A stretch of 64,000 bases of DNA from Larus michahellis (Eukaryota; Chordata; Aves; Charadriiformes; Laridae), in assembly GCF_964199755.1 (NCBI RefSeq), contig NW_027435902.1, forward strand, positions 62,001 to 126,000, written 5' to 3'. Below, piece by piece: positions 24,616 through 33,979 of this stretch. Under the pieces are notes generated by a model. That model searched no databases, was not told the DNA's origin, and saw only the letters and a list, made by a program, of their open reading frames with translations. The stretch's first letter is position 1. The number at the start of each line of letters is the position of its first letter. A program made the position numbers and the translations under genes.

Positions 24616-25533
24616 AGCCGACTTTCAGGTGAGCACATTGTCACCTGGCTGCTCTGGTGCTGGGATAACGGGGCCAGTAGCCTGGAATTAGAGGGTAGGG
24701 AAGCCAGGCAGCTGGGATCCCTGTCTAGGGAAGGCGGCATTGACAAGGTAATTGGGAAAAAGACCCAAGCCCTCAGCCTCTGGAAACGACTCCTGTCAGG
24801 CGTGAGGGAGAGGTACCCCTTCAGTGAGGATGTTGTATGTCAACCAAGCAAGTGGACTACCATGGAAAGAGGTATCCAGTACCTGAGAGAATTAGCCATG
24901 CGGGAGATGATTTATTATGACTTGGACAATGCAGACTTACCCATAGACCCTGATGAGGTGCAATGCACAAGGCCCATGTGGCGGAAGTTTGTACAGAGCG
25001 CACCACCATCATATGCCAACTCCCTGGCAGTAATGGAATGGAAAGGCAAAGAGGGACCAACGGTGGATGAGGTGGCTGGCCGGCTCCAGTGATATGAAGA
25101 AAGTCTCTCTTCCCCCCTTGTCTCAGCTGTGGAGAAACTGTCGCAGAAGGTCCAGCAACTTGAAGAGAATATCTCCTACTCCCCACCTGCACAGGCCAGC
25201 GTCTCAGCTATTAGAAGCAGGCATTTCCCCACTCAAGAGAGAGAGTACAGAGGATACACACCACGAGGCACCCTGTGGTTCTACCTGCATGACCACGGAG
25301 AGGACATGAGGAAGTCGGATGGACAACCTACTTTGATCCTGCGGACACGGGTACAGGAGTTGCAAGGAAGAACAACCACAAAAAGGGATCCCTCCAGGAA
25401 AAGTGCCACCCCAGTTTCCAGTGGGCCGTTCCCCAGACAAAGCAGAAGGCCTGATCTTGCTTCTGATCCTCTTGAAGGAACTTCCAAGTCATTTATGCAA
25501 GAAGTGAGTAATGGACACTATGACCAGTATTAG
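24616..25533 (+). pseudogene. gag: ERV-L gag, C-terminal part
   Basis: The frame resumes right after the CR1 target duplication. Recognisable ERV-L gag blocks follow (HIVTWLLWCWDNGASSLELEG, GGIDKVIGKKTQALSLW, RGIQYLRELAMRE, VQCTRPMWRKFVQSAP). A TGA at about 25090 ends this frame; the rest (EKLSQKVQQLEEN) continues in another frame from about 25129 and ends with TAG at 25531-25533. No zinc knuckle is visible. The TAG is in the same frame as the protease that follows. Confidence 0.82.
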
Positions 25534-26610
25534 AGGGGCCCTGCCTCTGGCCAGGTGGAGGAAAGGGACAACCGGGTTTATTGGACGGTGTGGATTCGAT
25601 GGCCTGGCACATCAGACCCACAGGAGTATAAGGCTCTAGTGGACACGGGTGCACAGTGTACTTTAATACTATCAAGCTATAGAGGGGAAGAACCCATTTG
25701 TGTTTCTGGGGTGACAGGGGGATCCCAAGAGTTGACTGTACTGGAGGCAGAAGTGAGCCTAACTGGGAATGAGTGGCAAAAGCATCCCATTGTGACTGGC
25801 CCAGAGGCTCCATGCATCCTTGGTATAGATTACCTCAGGAGAGGGCATTTTAAGGACCCAAAAGGGTACTGTTGGGCGTTTGGCATAGCTGCCTTGGAGA
25901 CGAAGGAAGTTAAACAGTTGTCTACCTTGCCTGGTCTCTCGGAGGATTCTTCTGTTGTGGGGTTGTTGAGGGTCGAAGAACAACAGGTGCCGATTGCTAC
26001 CACAACGGTGCATCAGCAGCAATATCGCACTAACCGAGACTCTCTGATTCCCATCCATAAGCTGATTCGTCAACTAGAGGCTCAAGGAGTGATCAGCAAG
26101 ACTCGCTCACCCTTTAACAGTCCCATATGGCCGCTGCGAAAATCTAATGGAGAGTGGAGGCTAACTGTAGACTATCGTGGCCTGAATGAAGTCACGCCAC
26201 GGCTGAGCACTGCCGTGCCAGACGTGCTAGAACTCCAATACGAACTGGAGTCCAAGGCAGCCAAGTGGTATGCCACGATTGATATAGCGAATGCATTCTT
26301 CTCGATCCCTTTGGCAGCAGAGTGCAGGCCTCAGTTCGCTTTCACTTGGAGGGGCGTCCAATACACCTGGAATCGACTGCCCCAGGGGTGGAAACACAGC
26401 CCCACCATTTGCCATGGACTGATCCAGACTGCACTGGAACAGGGTGAAGCTCCAGAACATCTGCAATACATTGATGACATCATTGTATGGGGAAACACAG
26501 CAGAAGAAGTTTTTGAGAAAGGGAGTAAAATAGTCCAAATCCTTCTGAAAGTGGGTTTTGCCATAAAACGAAGTAAGGTCAAGGACCTGCGCAGGAGATC
26601 CAGTTTTTAG
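25534..26610 (+). pseudogene. pol: ERV-L protease and RT N-terminal part
   Basis: The open frame follows the gag amber codon directly, in the same frame. The retropepsin active-site motif DTGA is encoded at 25642-25653. RT then shows VDYRGLNEVTP, WYATIDIANAFFSIPL (first catalytic Asp) and the YIDD box at 26467-26478. No own ATG is needed if the protein is made by readthrough. After SKVKDL near 26585 a single-base change throws translation out of frame and it stops at 26610. Protease and the RT palm therefore look complete, but the RT thumb is severed. Confidence 0.87.
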
Positions 26611-27193
26611 GAATAAAATGGCAAGATGGACGCCGTCAGATTCCAATGGATGTGATCAACAAAATAGCAGCTATGTCTCCACCAACTAGTAAAAAGGAAA
26701 CACAAGCTTTCTTAGGCATTGTGGGTTTTTGGAGAATGCATATCCCAGATTACAGTCTCATTGTGAGCCCTCTGTATCAAGTAACCCGGAAGAAGAATGA
26801 TTTTAAATGGGGTCCTGAGCAACGACAAGCTTTTGAACAAATCAAACAGGAAATAGTCCATGCAGTGGCCCTGGGGCCAGTCCGGGCAGGACAAGATGTT
26901 AAAAATGTGCTCTACACCGCAGCCGGGGAGAACGGCCCTTCCTGGAGCCTCTGGCAGAAAGCACCAGGGGAGACTCGAGGTCGACCCCTAGGGTTTTGGA
27001 GTCAGGGATCCAGAGGATCCGAAGCCCACTACACTCCAACAGAAAAAGAGATATTGGCAGCATATGAAGGGGTTCAAGCTGCTTCGGAAGTGGTTGGTAC
27101 AGAAGCCCAGGTCCTCTTAGCACCTCGACTGCCGGTGCTGGGCTGGATGTTCAAAGAAAGGGTCCCCACCACACATCATGCAACTGATGCTAC
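26611..27193 (+). pseudogene. pol: ERV-L RT thumb and connection
   Basis: The frame at 26646-27190 carries MSPPTSKKETQAFLGIVGFW and WSLWQKAPGETRGRPLGFW, which are the thumb and connection of RT. It is offset from the upstream pol frame and from the downstream frame, so there is a frameshift on each side. A TGA ends it at 27195-27197. Confidence 0.83.
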
Positions 27194-28714
27194 ATGAAGT
27201 GGATTGCACTGATCACACAGCGAACTCGAATGGGAAACCCCAGTTGCCCAGGAATTCTGGAAGTGATCATGGACGGGCCAGAAGGCAAGGATTTCGGAAT
27301 GTCACCAGAGGAGGAGGTGACGCGTGCAGAAGAGGCCCCACCATATAATAAACTGCCAGAAAATGAGAAGAAATATGCCCTGTTCACTGATGGGTCCTGC
27401 CGGATTGTGGGAAAGCATCGAAAGTGGAAGGCTGCTGTGTGGAGTCCTACACGACAAGTTGCAGAAGCCAGTGAAGGACAAGGTGAATCGAGGCAGTTTG
27501 CAGAGGTGAAAGCCATTCAGCTGGCTTTGGACATTGCTGAGCGAGAAAAAGGGCCAGTATTTTATCTCTGCACTGACTCATGGATGGTGGCAAATGCTCT
27601 GTGGGGGTGGTTACGGCAGTGGAAGCAGGGCAACTGGCAGCGCAGAGGCAAACCCATCTGGGCTGCTGAACTATGGCAAGATATTGCTGCCCGGATAGAG
27701 AATCTGGTTGTGAAAGTACGCCACGTAGATGCCCATGTACCGAAGAATCGGGCCACGGAGGAACATCAGAACAACCAGCAGGTGGATTGGGCTGCTAGGA
27801 TTGAAGTGGCTCAGGTGGATCTGGACTGGCAACATAAGGGTGAACTATTCATAGCTCGGTGGGCCCATGACTCCTCAGGCCATCAAGGAAGAGACGCGAC
27901 ATATAGATGGGCTCGTGACCGAGGGGTGGACTTGACCATGGACACTATTGCACAGGTCATCCATGAATGTGAGACATGCGCTGCGATCAAACAAGCCAAG
28001 CGTTTGAAGCCTCTTTGGTATGGAGGGCGATGGCTGAAATATAAATATGGGGAGGCCTGGCAGATTGATTATATCACACTGCCACAAACCCGTCAAGGCA
28101 AGCGCTATATGCTCACAATGGTGGAAGCAACCACCGGATGGCTGGAAACATACCCTGTGCCCCACGCCACTGCCCGGAACACTATCCTGGGCCTTGAAAA
28201 GCAAGTCCTGTGGCGACATGGTACCCCAGAGAGAATTGAGTCGGACAACGGGACTCATTTCGGAAACAGCCTCATAGACACCTGGGCCAAAGAGCATGGC
28301 ATTGAGTGGGTACATCACATCCCCTGTCACGCACCAGCCTCTGGGAAGATAGAACGATACAATGGATTGTTAAAAACTACACTGAGAGCAATGGGTGGTG
28401 GGACTTTAAAACATTGGGATACACATCTAGCAAAAGCTACCTGGCTAGTTAACACCAGGGGATCTACCAATGGGGCTGGCCCTGCCCAATCAAAACTTCC
28501 ATGTACTGTAGAAGGGGATAAAGTCCCCGTAGTGCACATGAAGAACGTGTTAGGGAAGACAGTCTGGGTCAGTCCTGCCTCAGGCAAAGGCAAACCCATC
28601 CGTGGGACTGCTTTTGCCCAAGGACCTGGGTGCACTTGGTGGGTGATGCGGCAGGATGGGGAAGTCCGATGTGTACCTCATGGGGATCTGATTTTGGGTG
28701 AGAATAGCCAATGA
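27194..28714 (+). CDS. pol: ERV-L RNase H-integrase, open frame
   Basis: The open frame of 506 codons starts at ATG 27194. That ATG is probably internal to pol rather than a true start. RNase H acidic residues are seen in LFTDGSC, FAEVKAIQ, LCTDSWM and QVDWAARI. The integrase follows with an HHCC zinc module (WAHDSSGH, CETC). Catalytic residues are Asp292 (WQIDYIT), Asp351 (ESDNGTHF) and Glu387 (GKIERY), with the 35-residue D-to-E spacing expected of retroviral integrases. The C-terminal DNA-binding part ends with HGDLILGE. All key residues are kept, but the upstream frameshifts mean it is not made as normal Pol. Confidence 0.88.
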   Translation: MKWIALITQRTRMGNPSCPGILEVIMDGPEGKDFGMSPEEEVTRAEEAPPYNKLPENEKKYALFTDGSCRIVGKHRKWKAAVWSPTRQVAEASEGQGESRQFAEVKAIQLALDIAEREKGPVFYLCTDSWMVANALWGWLRQWKQGNWQRRGKPIWAAELWQDIAARIENLVVKVRHVDAHVPKNRATEEHQNNQQVDWAARIEVAQVDLDWQHKGELFIARWAHDSSGHQGRDATYRWARDRGVDLTMDTIAQVIHECETCAAIKQAKRLKPLWYGGRWLKYKYGEAWQIDYITLPQTRQGKRYMLTMVEATTGWLETYPVPHATARNTILGLEKQVLWRHGTPERIESDNGTHFGNSLIDTWAKEHGIEWVHHIPCHAPASGKIERYNGLLKTTLRAMGGGTLKHWDTHLAKATWLVNTRGSTNGAGPAQSKLPCTVEGDKVPVVHMKNVLGKTVWVSPASGKGKPIRGTAFAQGPGCTWWVMRQDGEVRCVPHGDLILGENSQ

Positions 28715-29182
28715 ATCAGATTGTGTGTTGTTAAGTAACACTGCCACTGTATGTCCTCATTACTATAATTGCGATCAGTTGTAGTACGAGTAAGGCATGG
28801 GGGTGATGGGATAAGAACTGATCTCAGCAGCTGGCGCCCAGCAACTTCCTCAAGATCTACATCTTCAGCCCACGGACTGTGGGCATGAGCCACACCGGGT
28901 GCACCCGTCACAAGCTCCGACAATACAGCATGCAAGAGGCCAGCACCACCCAGCATCTCACCTGCCCTGAGAGACTGTTCTAACAGATGGAGCCCAAAGC
29001 TCCATCAAAGATGAAAAGAACTCAACGGACACCTTGGAGGGATGGCCCATAAACTAAGGGCATTATATCTGCATGAATATATATGTGTGTGTATATATAT
29101 AACAGGGGAAAGTGGTGGCAATTCATTGGAACCTGTAAGATCTGGGCCATACCATAGATGGTATGGACTAAGGGGTGGATAA
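28715..29182 (+). other. ERV-L 3' untranslated region and purine tract
   Basis: No env gene is present between integrase and the 3' LTR. A (TA/TG) microsatellite lies near 29077-29100. The purine-rich tract aaggggtggataa (29170-29182), which primes plus-strand synthesis, abuts the LTR. The decayed copy at 17.8 kb has nearly the same tract. Confidence 0.75.
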
Positions 29183-29520
29183 TGTCCTGGTTCCAGCCGG
29201 GATAGGGTTAATTTTTCCTGGTATTCCATGCCATGTGAGCCATGCCCACACTGAGCTGCCGGGGGAGGGGGCAGGAAGTCGCCACTTGGAGCGGGCTGGG
29301 GTGGCCTGGGTCTGGTCAGGGAGCGGTGGTTCCATAATCCTGTTTGTATATTCCTCTATCCGTGTTATTGTTGGTGTTTCTTGTTCCCTTTGCTGTTCTG
29401 TTAAACTGCCTTTGTCTCAACCCAAGAGTCTTGCCTTTTTCTTCCAATTCTTCCTGTATTGGGAATGCCCGAGCAAGCGGCACGTGGTTCTTTGTTGCTG
29501 TCTGAGGCTAAACCACGACA
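29183..29520 (+). mobile_element. ERV-L 3' LTR
   Basis: It is 338 bp with ends TGTCCTGGTTCCAGC and AACCACGACA. It pairs with 20826-21165, with substitutions clustered around 29300-29400. It is followed at once by an unrelated LTR fragment. Confidence 0.93.
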
Positions 29521-29959
29521 CTGAAGTCACTCAAACTCCACCTTGAAGGTAAAAAATAGTATAAAAATAGCCCAAGAAAGGGGCGGCATGAGGGAAGACA
29601 CCATCGTGAACAAGTCAAGGAGGACTCCATCACAGACTGCCTTTGGCTTCTGGGACCAGCCAACGGGCTGAACCTCTCTATCTGTTGCTTAAATAAACCG
29701 CACTGTTTAAGTAGCTGGTCGTTTCAGTTTCTCACTTAATGCGACCAGAGACTCGAGAGTGGCCGTGCTGGTTCATGAGCACGACTAGACTGAAGGCGCA
29801 GCCCACTATTAGTGTATCCAAATCGTAACAGTTTAATATATTAAACGTGACTGGACTGATAGTGGTGAACTGGGCATCACTCAGAACTTAAACCCAGCCG
29901 CACCCGGCCTCCCGCCTCGGTGAGGAGTGTTAGAACGCAAGGGGGTTTATTTCTTGACA
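29521..29959 (+). mobile_element. Truncated family-1 LTR, plus strand
   Basis: This is a reverse-complement match to the solo LTR at 7457 to about 8093, including the AATAAA signal near 29690 and the CGCAAGGGGGTTTAT end. The first 430 or so bases of that LTR are missing because the ERV-L 3' LTR begins there. The missing part is not on the far side of the provirus. Confidence 0.8.
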
Positions 29960-30119
29960 GAACCATTTTGCCTCTTACTGCAACACCCTAAAAGTGGGGT
30001 ACAGCCACCATAACGCTCCCAGTATTGGGAACCTGATACCATAATGACCCTATGGTATTAGGGGCATTAATAATAATTAGGGGACATAATAGGGACGGCT
30101 CCGCGTCCTCAGGCTGGTG

Positions 30120-31520
30120 CGTCCCCGGGTCCCCCAGCATCCCCTCACCCCCCCACGGGCCCTCCTCACGTCCCCCGGGTACCCTCAGACCCCCGAGCAC
30201 CCACAGCCCCCTCAGTGCCACCGGGTCCCCCTCAGCGCCACCGGGTCCCCCTCAGCGCCCCAGTGTCCCCTCAGCCGCACCCCCCCCAACGTCTGCCCAG
30301 CCTCTCCAATGTCCCCTCAACACCCCCGTGTCCCCTTAAACACCCTCTGGCTGCCCTCAGGCCCCTTCGCCCCCGCTAATGTCACTTCAGCCACCCAAAA
30401 TGTCCCCTTAGACACCCCTTAGACATGTCCCCTCAGCCTCCCGTAGCCCCTCGCCAATGTCTCCCTAGCCACGCCATGTCCTCTAACTCACTCTGGGGCC
30501 CCTCATTCCCCCAAGGCCCCACAATGTCCCCTCAGCTCCCCCATGCCCCTTCGGCCCCCCAGATGTCACATCAGTCCCCACTGGGTCCCCTTAGACCCCC
30601 CCAATGTCCCCTCAGCCCCCCCATACTCCCCCAAGTATCCTCTGAACCCCATATGTCCCCTTAGACCCCACCAGTGTCCCCTCAGCCACCCCCAATGTCC
30701 CCTCAACCCCTCCATGTCCCCTTAGACCCCCTCTGGGTCCCCTCAATGTTCCAGTAGCCCTCCCAATCTCCCGTCAGCCCCATGGCAGGGATTAGGGACC
30801 CCCACACACGGCAGGACCCCCAGGAGGTGTTGCGGGGCCACCCCTAATAACACTCCCCCAAGTAATTAACAGCTGCTTTTAATTGGGGGGCAGGGCAGAG
30901 GATCACGGGAGTTTGGTCAAGCTTGGCGGAGGGGACCCAGGCATCTGGGAGGGGGTGACCCCTGCCCTGTGTTTGGTGACAGCTCTCAGGGGACCCAGGC
31001 ATCCAGGAGCAGTGACCCAGGGGAGCGGGATGGGGGGGGACCCAGGCGTCCAGGATCCCCAAGTCCCTGTAGAGTGTCCCCCCACCCCTATAGGTGCCAG
31101 AGCCCCCTTCCCACCCCTTAGATGCCCCTTCCCCCATAGGGTGCCAGTGTCCCCTTCCCCAGACCTTAGGGACCCCCTCAAATCCCTATGGGTGTAACCA
31201 CCTTCCCCATCCCTATGGGTACCCCCCTTACCCTATAGGGTGCCCCCATACCCCATAGAGTGACACCGCTGCCCTATAGGGTGCCAGCCCCACACTGTCA
31301 CAGGTGTCAGGTCCGCCATCCCATGTCTACAGAGTGCCACCCGCATCCCATAGGGTGCCACCACCCCTCTCCCCACACCCCCATAGGGTGGCCCCCTGCC
31401 ATGGGTGCCAGCCCCTCCTTCCCCCCACTGTAGGGTGCCACCCCCGCCCCGATAGGTGCCCTCCATTGCGTGTGGGGTGTGCCTCCCCCCCACCATGGGA
31501 TTCCCCCCAAGGTGCCCCCA
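30120..31520. repeat. C-rich minisatellite region
   Basis: At 30120-30790 the motif atgtcccctcagcccccc recurs many times with variation. At 31080-31520 the motif is catagggtgccaccccc. The plus strand is almost G-free over long runs. Long frames on both strands here are artefacts of missing stop codons. Confidence 0.85.
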
Positions 31521-31639
31521 TAAGCCCCCTCTCTCCCCCTCCCAGCCCTGCCATCCTGCTCCTGCTGGCCCTCAGCACCTTCAGCCCGCTCTGGCCATGG
31601 GTGTCGGCCCCTCCTTGCTCACTCAGCCCCATGCAGGCC

Positions 31640-31790
31640 CTGTGTGCAGGCAGCGTGGTGGGGTCAGTGACCTTCAGTGAGAATGGGGACGCCCCGGGGT
31701 GCTATGACATCTTATAGTTCTGGGGTGGCAATGGCAGCAGCACCTACTGGGCAGTGGGACAGTGGGTGCAGGGGCTGAGCCTGCAGGTGA
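31640..31790 (+). pseudogene. GRM6: GRM6-like relic: extracellular exon
   Basis: The frame reads VTFSENGDAPGCYDIL, then a TAG at 31715-31717, then GNGSSTYWAVGQWVQGLSLQ. It ends at a donor CAG|GTGAGT (31790/31791). This matches the end of the ligand-binding region of class C metabotropic glutamate receptors (group III pattern FNENGDAPGRYDI...VGQW). These receptors sense glutamate at the plasma membrane; GRM6 serves retinal ON-bipolar cells. The in-frame stop and the lack of upstream exons mark a pseudogene. Assignment to GRM6 over GRM4/7/8 rests on the next fragments. Confidence 0.62.
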
Positions 31791-31858
31791 GTTCCCCCTG
31801 GATGCCTGGGTCCCCATGGGTGCCCCTCCAGGGTGTTGTGAGTGAGCCCATGGTCAAC

Positions 31859-32006
31859 TGGGTGCCACCTCCTGAATGCCTAGGTCCCCATGGGAGCCCC
31901 CTGCTATGATCTTCTGGGAGCCCTCTGTAGTCAACTGGGTCCCATGGGAGCCCCCACATGATCTTATGGGTGCCCCCGTGGTCATTTGGGTTCCCATGGG
32001 TGTCCC
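31859..32006. repeat. 148-bp perfect direct repeat, copy 1
   Basis: It is identical base for base to 32261-32408, 402 bp downstream. It lies in an intron-like part of the GRM6 relic and is itself made of shorter catggg and gtgcccc motifs. Confidence 0.97.
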
Positions 32007-32260
32007 TCCCAACCACGATGTCCTGGTGGGTCCACCTGTGGTCATGTGGGTCCCCATGGGTGCCCCTCCATGTTCTCCTGGTGGGCCCCCCCATGGTCAG
32101 CTGGGTGCTCTTCCTGGACATATGGGTCCTCTGTGGGTAGGGTGGGATGTCCATGGGGGAGTTTTCTCCTGGATGCCTGTGACCCTATAGGTGCTTCCCC
32201 TGGATCTCCTGGTGGGACTCCATGGTGTCCTGGTGGATTCCCATGGTCATCTGGGTTCCT

Positions 32261-32408
32261 TGGGTGCCACCTCCTGAATGCCTAGGTCCCCATGGGAGCC
32301 CCCTGCTATGATCTTCTGGGAGCCCTCTGTAGTCAACTGGGTCCCATGGGAGCCCCCACATGATCTTATGGGTGCCCCCGTGGTCATTTGGGTTCCCATG
32401 GGTGTCCC
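32261..32408. repeat. 148-bp perfect direct repeat, copy 2
   Basis: This is the partner of 31859-32006, with no differences found by eye. Confidence 0.97.
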
Positions 32409-32526
32409 CATGGGGTCCCCATGGGTGTCCCCATGTTCTCCCTCTGGGTCCTCGTGATGGGTGGGGTGGGGTGTCCACATAGGGTGAGATGTCCAGAGGG
32501 AGTGTTCTCCTCCTGGATGCCCAGGG

Positions 32527-32632
32527 TGGGCACCCGCGCCCTACCAAAACTCTTCTTGGGCTTGGGGATGAGCCTCACCTACACCACACTCCTCACCAAG
32601 ACCAACATGATCTACAGGATCTTAAAGCAGAG
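32527..32632 (+). pseudogene. GRM6: GRM6-like relic: transmembrane fragment 1
   Basis: The frame gives LFLGLGMSLTYTTLLTKTN followed by MIYRILKQ, matching the third membrane helix and following loop of group III receptors (LFLGLG..LSY.ALLTKTNRIYRIFEQ). It ends in a donor-like AGA|GTGAGT. In intact receptors this region lies in one large exon, so the nearby non-homologous DNA looks like insertion of minisatellite. About 130 bp downstream (32738-32795) the same piece recurs in decayed form (YPMLLTKTNHI, then a stop). Confidence 0.68.
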
Positions 32633-32737
32633 TGAGTCATGGAGGGACATGGAGGTTTTGGAGGACGCGGGAGACCGGGGGGGGACAGGAGTCCAGGGAG
32701 GAACTCATGAGTTGAGGTTGAGGGACGTAGGATGGGG

Positions 32738-32795
32738 TTCCACCTACCCCATGCTCCTTACCAAGACCAACCACATCTAATCTGTCTTCAAGGAA
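32738..32795 (+). pseudogene. Duplicated GRM6-like exon piece
   Basis: The block ctccttaccaagaccaacca corresponds to ctcctcaccaagaccaacat at 32589. It encodes LLTKTN again and then hits a stop (TAA at 32778). It is a second, diverged copy of part of transmembrane fragment 1. Confidence 0.65.
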
Positions 32796-33144
32796 GGTGA
32801 ATTATGGGGGAAACCAAGAGTTCTGGAGGACACAGGAGATCAAGAAGGACCCAGGAGTCCACGTTGTGGGGAGGATTTTGGGTTGCGGGTCAGGAGTTTG
32901 GGTGGAGGGTCAGGAGGGATGTAGGATGGAGTTCTGGAGGACCCAGGTGTCCGGGAAGGGGACCCAAGCATGTGAGGCTCAAGCAAACCAAGGGGATGGA
33001 GGCATATGGGCTGGTTCCTCCTCCTCCTCTAGGGAGGAATCTTGATGTTTGGGGGTGGATCCATGTGTCTGAAAAGGAACCCAGGCATCTGGGCACCCCA
33101 TGCTCTTCTCTTGATTGTCCTCCCCCCCCACCGCCCCTGGCAAA

Positions 33145-33220
33145 TGGTCGGTGACCCCTCCCCGTTTCATCAGCCCCATCTCCCAACTTGTCATCACCTT
33201 CACCTTGAGCAGCCTCTAAC
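33145..33220 (+). pseudogene. GRM6: GRM6-like relic: transmembrane fragment 2
   Basis: The frame reads VTPPRFISPISQLVITF then TLSSL and a stop. This fits the loop and start of the fourth or fifth helix of group III receptors. The TPP.FISP.SQLVITF wording is closest to what I know of GRM6. Confidence 0.62.
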
Positions 33221-33369
33221 TGATGGCTGCTTCCATTTGGCTCCTCCTTTGCTCTCCTCACTCCCTCATCAACTAGAAGATGGGTTGAACCCCCAACCCT
33301 GAAGATGCCCATGGTGTCCCTAGGTGTGACATAGCCAAAGGTGGCACCTTGGGCTGATTGGCCTAAGCC

Positions 33370-33545
33370 CTTCTTCTCATGTTGACCTGCACCGTCTATG
33401 CCATCAAAGCCCGGGGGGTCTCCGAGGCCTTCAGTGAAGCCAAACCCATCAGCTTCGCCATGTACACCACCTGCATCGTCTGGTTGGCCTTCAGCCCCAC
33501 CTTCTTCACCACCCAGTCAGCCAAGAGGGTGATGACATTTCGGGG
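33370..33545 (+). pseudogene. GRM6: GRM6-like relic: transmembrane fragment 3
   Basis: The frame reads [14 protein letters not shown], then [13 protein letters not shown] and [17 protein letters not shown]. This is the sixth and seventh helix region of group III metabotropic glutamate receptors. KARGV (rather than KTRGV) favours GRM6. The match ends abruptly at the G-rich repeat from 33546; the receptor C-terminus is absent. Together the fragments cover perhaps a third of the receptor's C-terminal half, in the right order. Confidence 0.72.
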
Positions 33546-33960
33546 GGATCTCAGGAGGTGGAGGAGATGGGATTTTGGGGGTATACAAGAGGTTGGGGAG
33601 ACCCAGGAGGTTGGAAGTGAGTGTCTATGGGGGAAGCCAAGGCGCTTGGAGTGACAGAGGAGATCGGGGAGGTGGGAGGGAGATGGGTGACTGTGGGGGA
33701 ACTCAAGAGTTTGGGGGAACCCACGACTTTGGGGGGACCCAGGAGGTTGGGGACAGGCAGAAGATGGTGGTCTGGGGGTGGACCGGGAGTTAGGTGGACC
33801 CGGGGGTTTGGCAGGGACACAGGTGTTCCGGGAGTCGGGTTTTGGGGGGACCCAGGGGGTTGGGAACAGGGGTGTCTGGGGAGACCAAGGTGTTCAGGGG
33901 GGACCCAGAGGTTTGGGAGGACCCAGGAGATCGGTGAGTTGGATTGTGGCCCCTCCTGCA
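33546..33960. repeat. G-rich minisatellite
   Basis: Motifs such as gacccaggaggttgggg recur at roughly 25-35 bp. The plus strand is G-rich here, the reverse of the C-rich blocks on both sides. Confidence 0.8.
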
Positions 33961-33979
33961 CCATCCCCCCACTCCACCC

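Larger units (their letters stand above)
20826..29520 (+). mobile_element. ERV-L-type provirus with both LTRs
   Basis: The provirus is 8.7 kb, or about 6.5 kb without the nested CR1. The order is LTR, PBS, gag, protease, RT, RNase H, integrase, purine tract, LTR; there is no env. This fits class III (ERV-L, spuma-related) elements, which are common in birds. Frames are broken in gag (TGA near 25090) and RT (near 26600), and between RT and RNase H (near 27190). The RNase H-integrase frame is open. The two LTRs differ at roughly two dozen sites by eye, so the insertion is not young. Flanking pentamers (GCCAG and CTGAA) do not match; the outer flanks may come from different loci. Confidence 0.9.
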
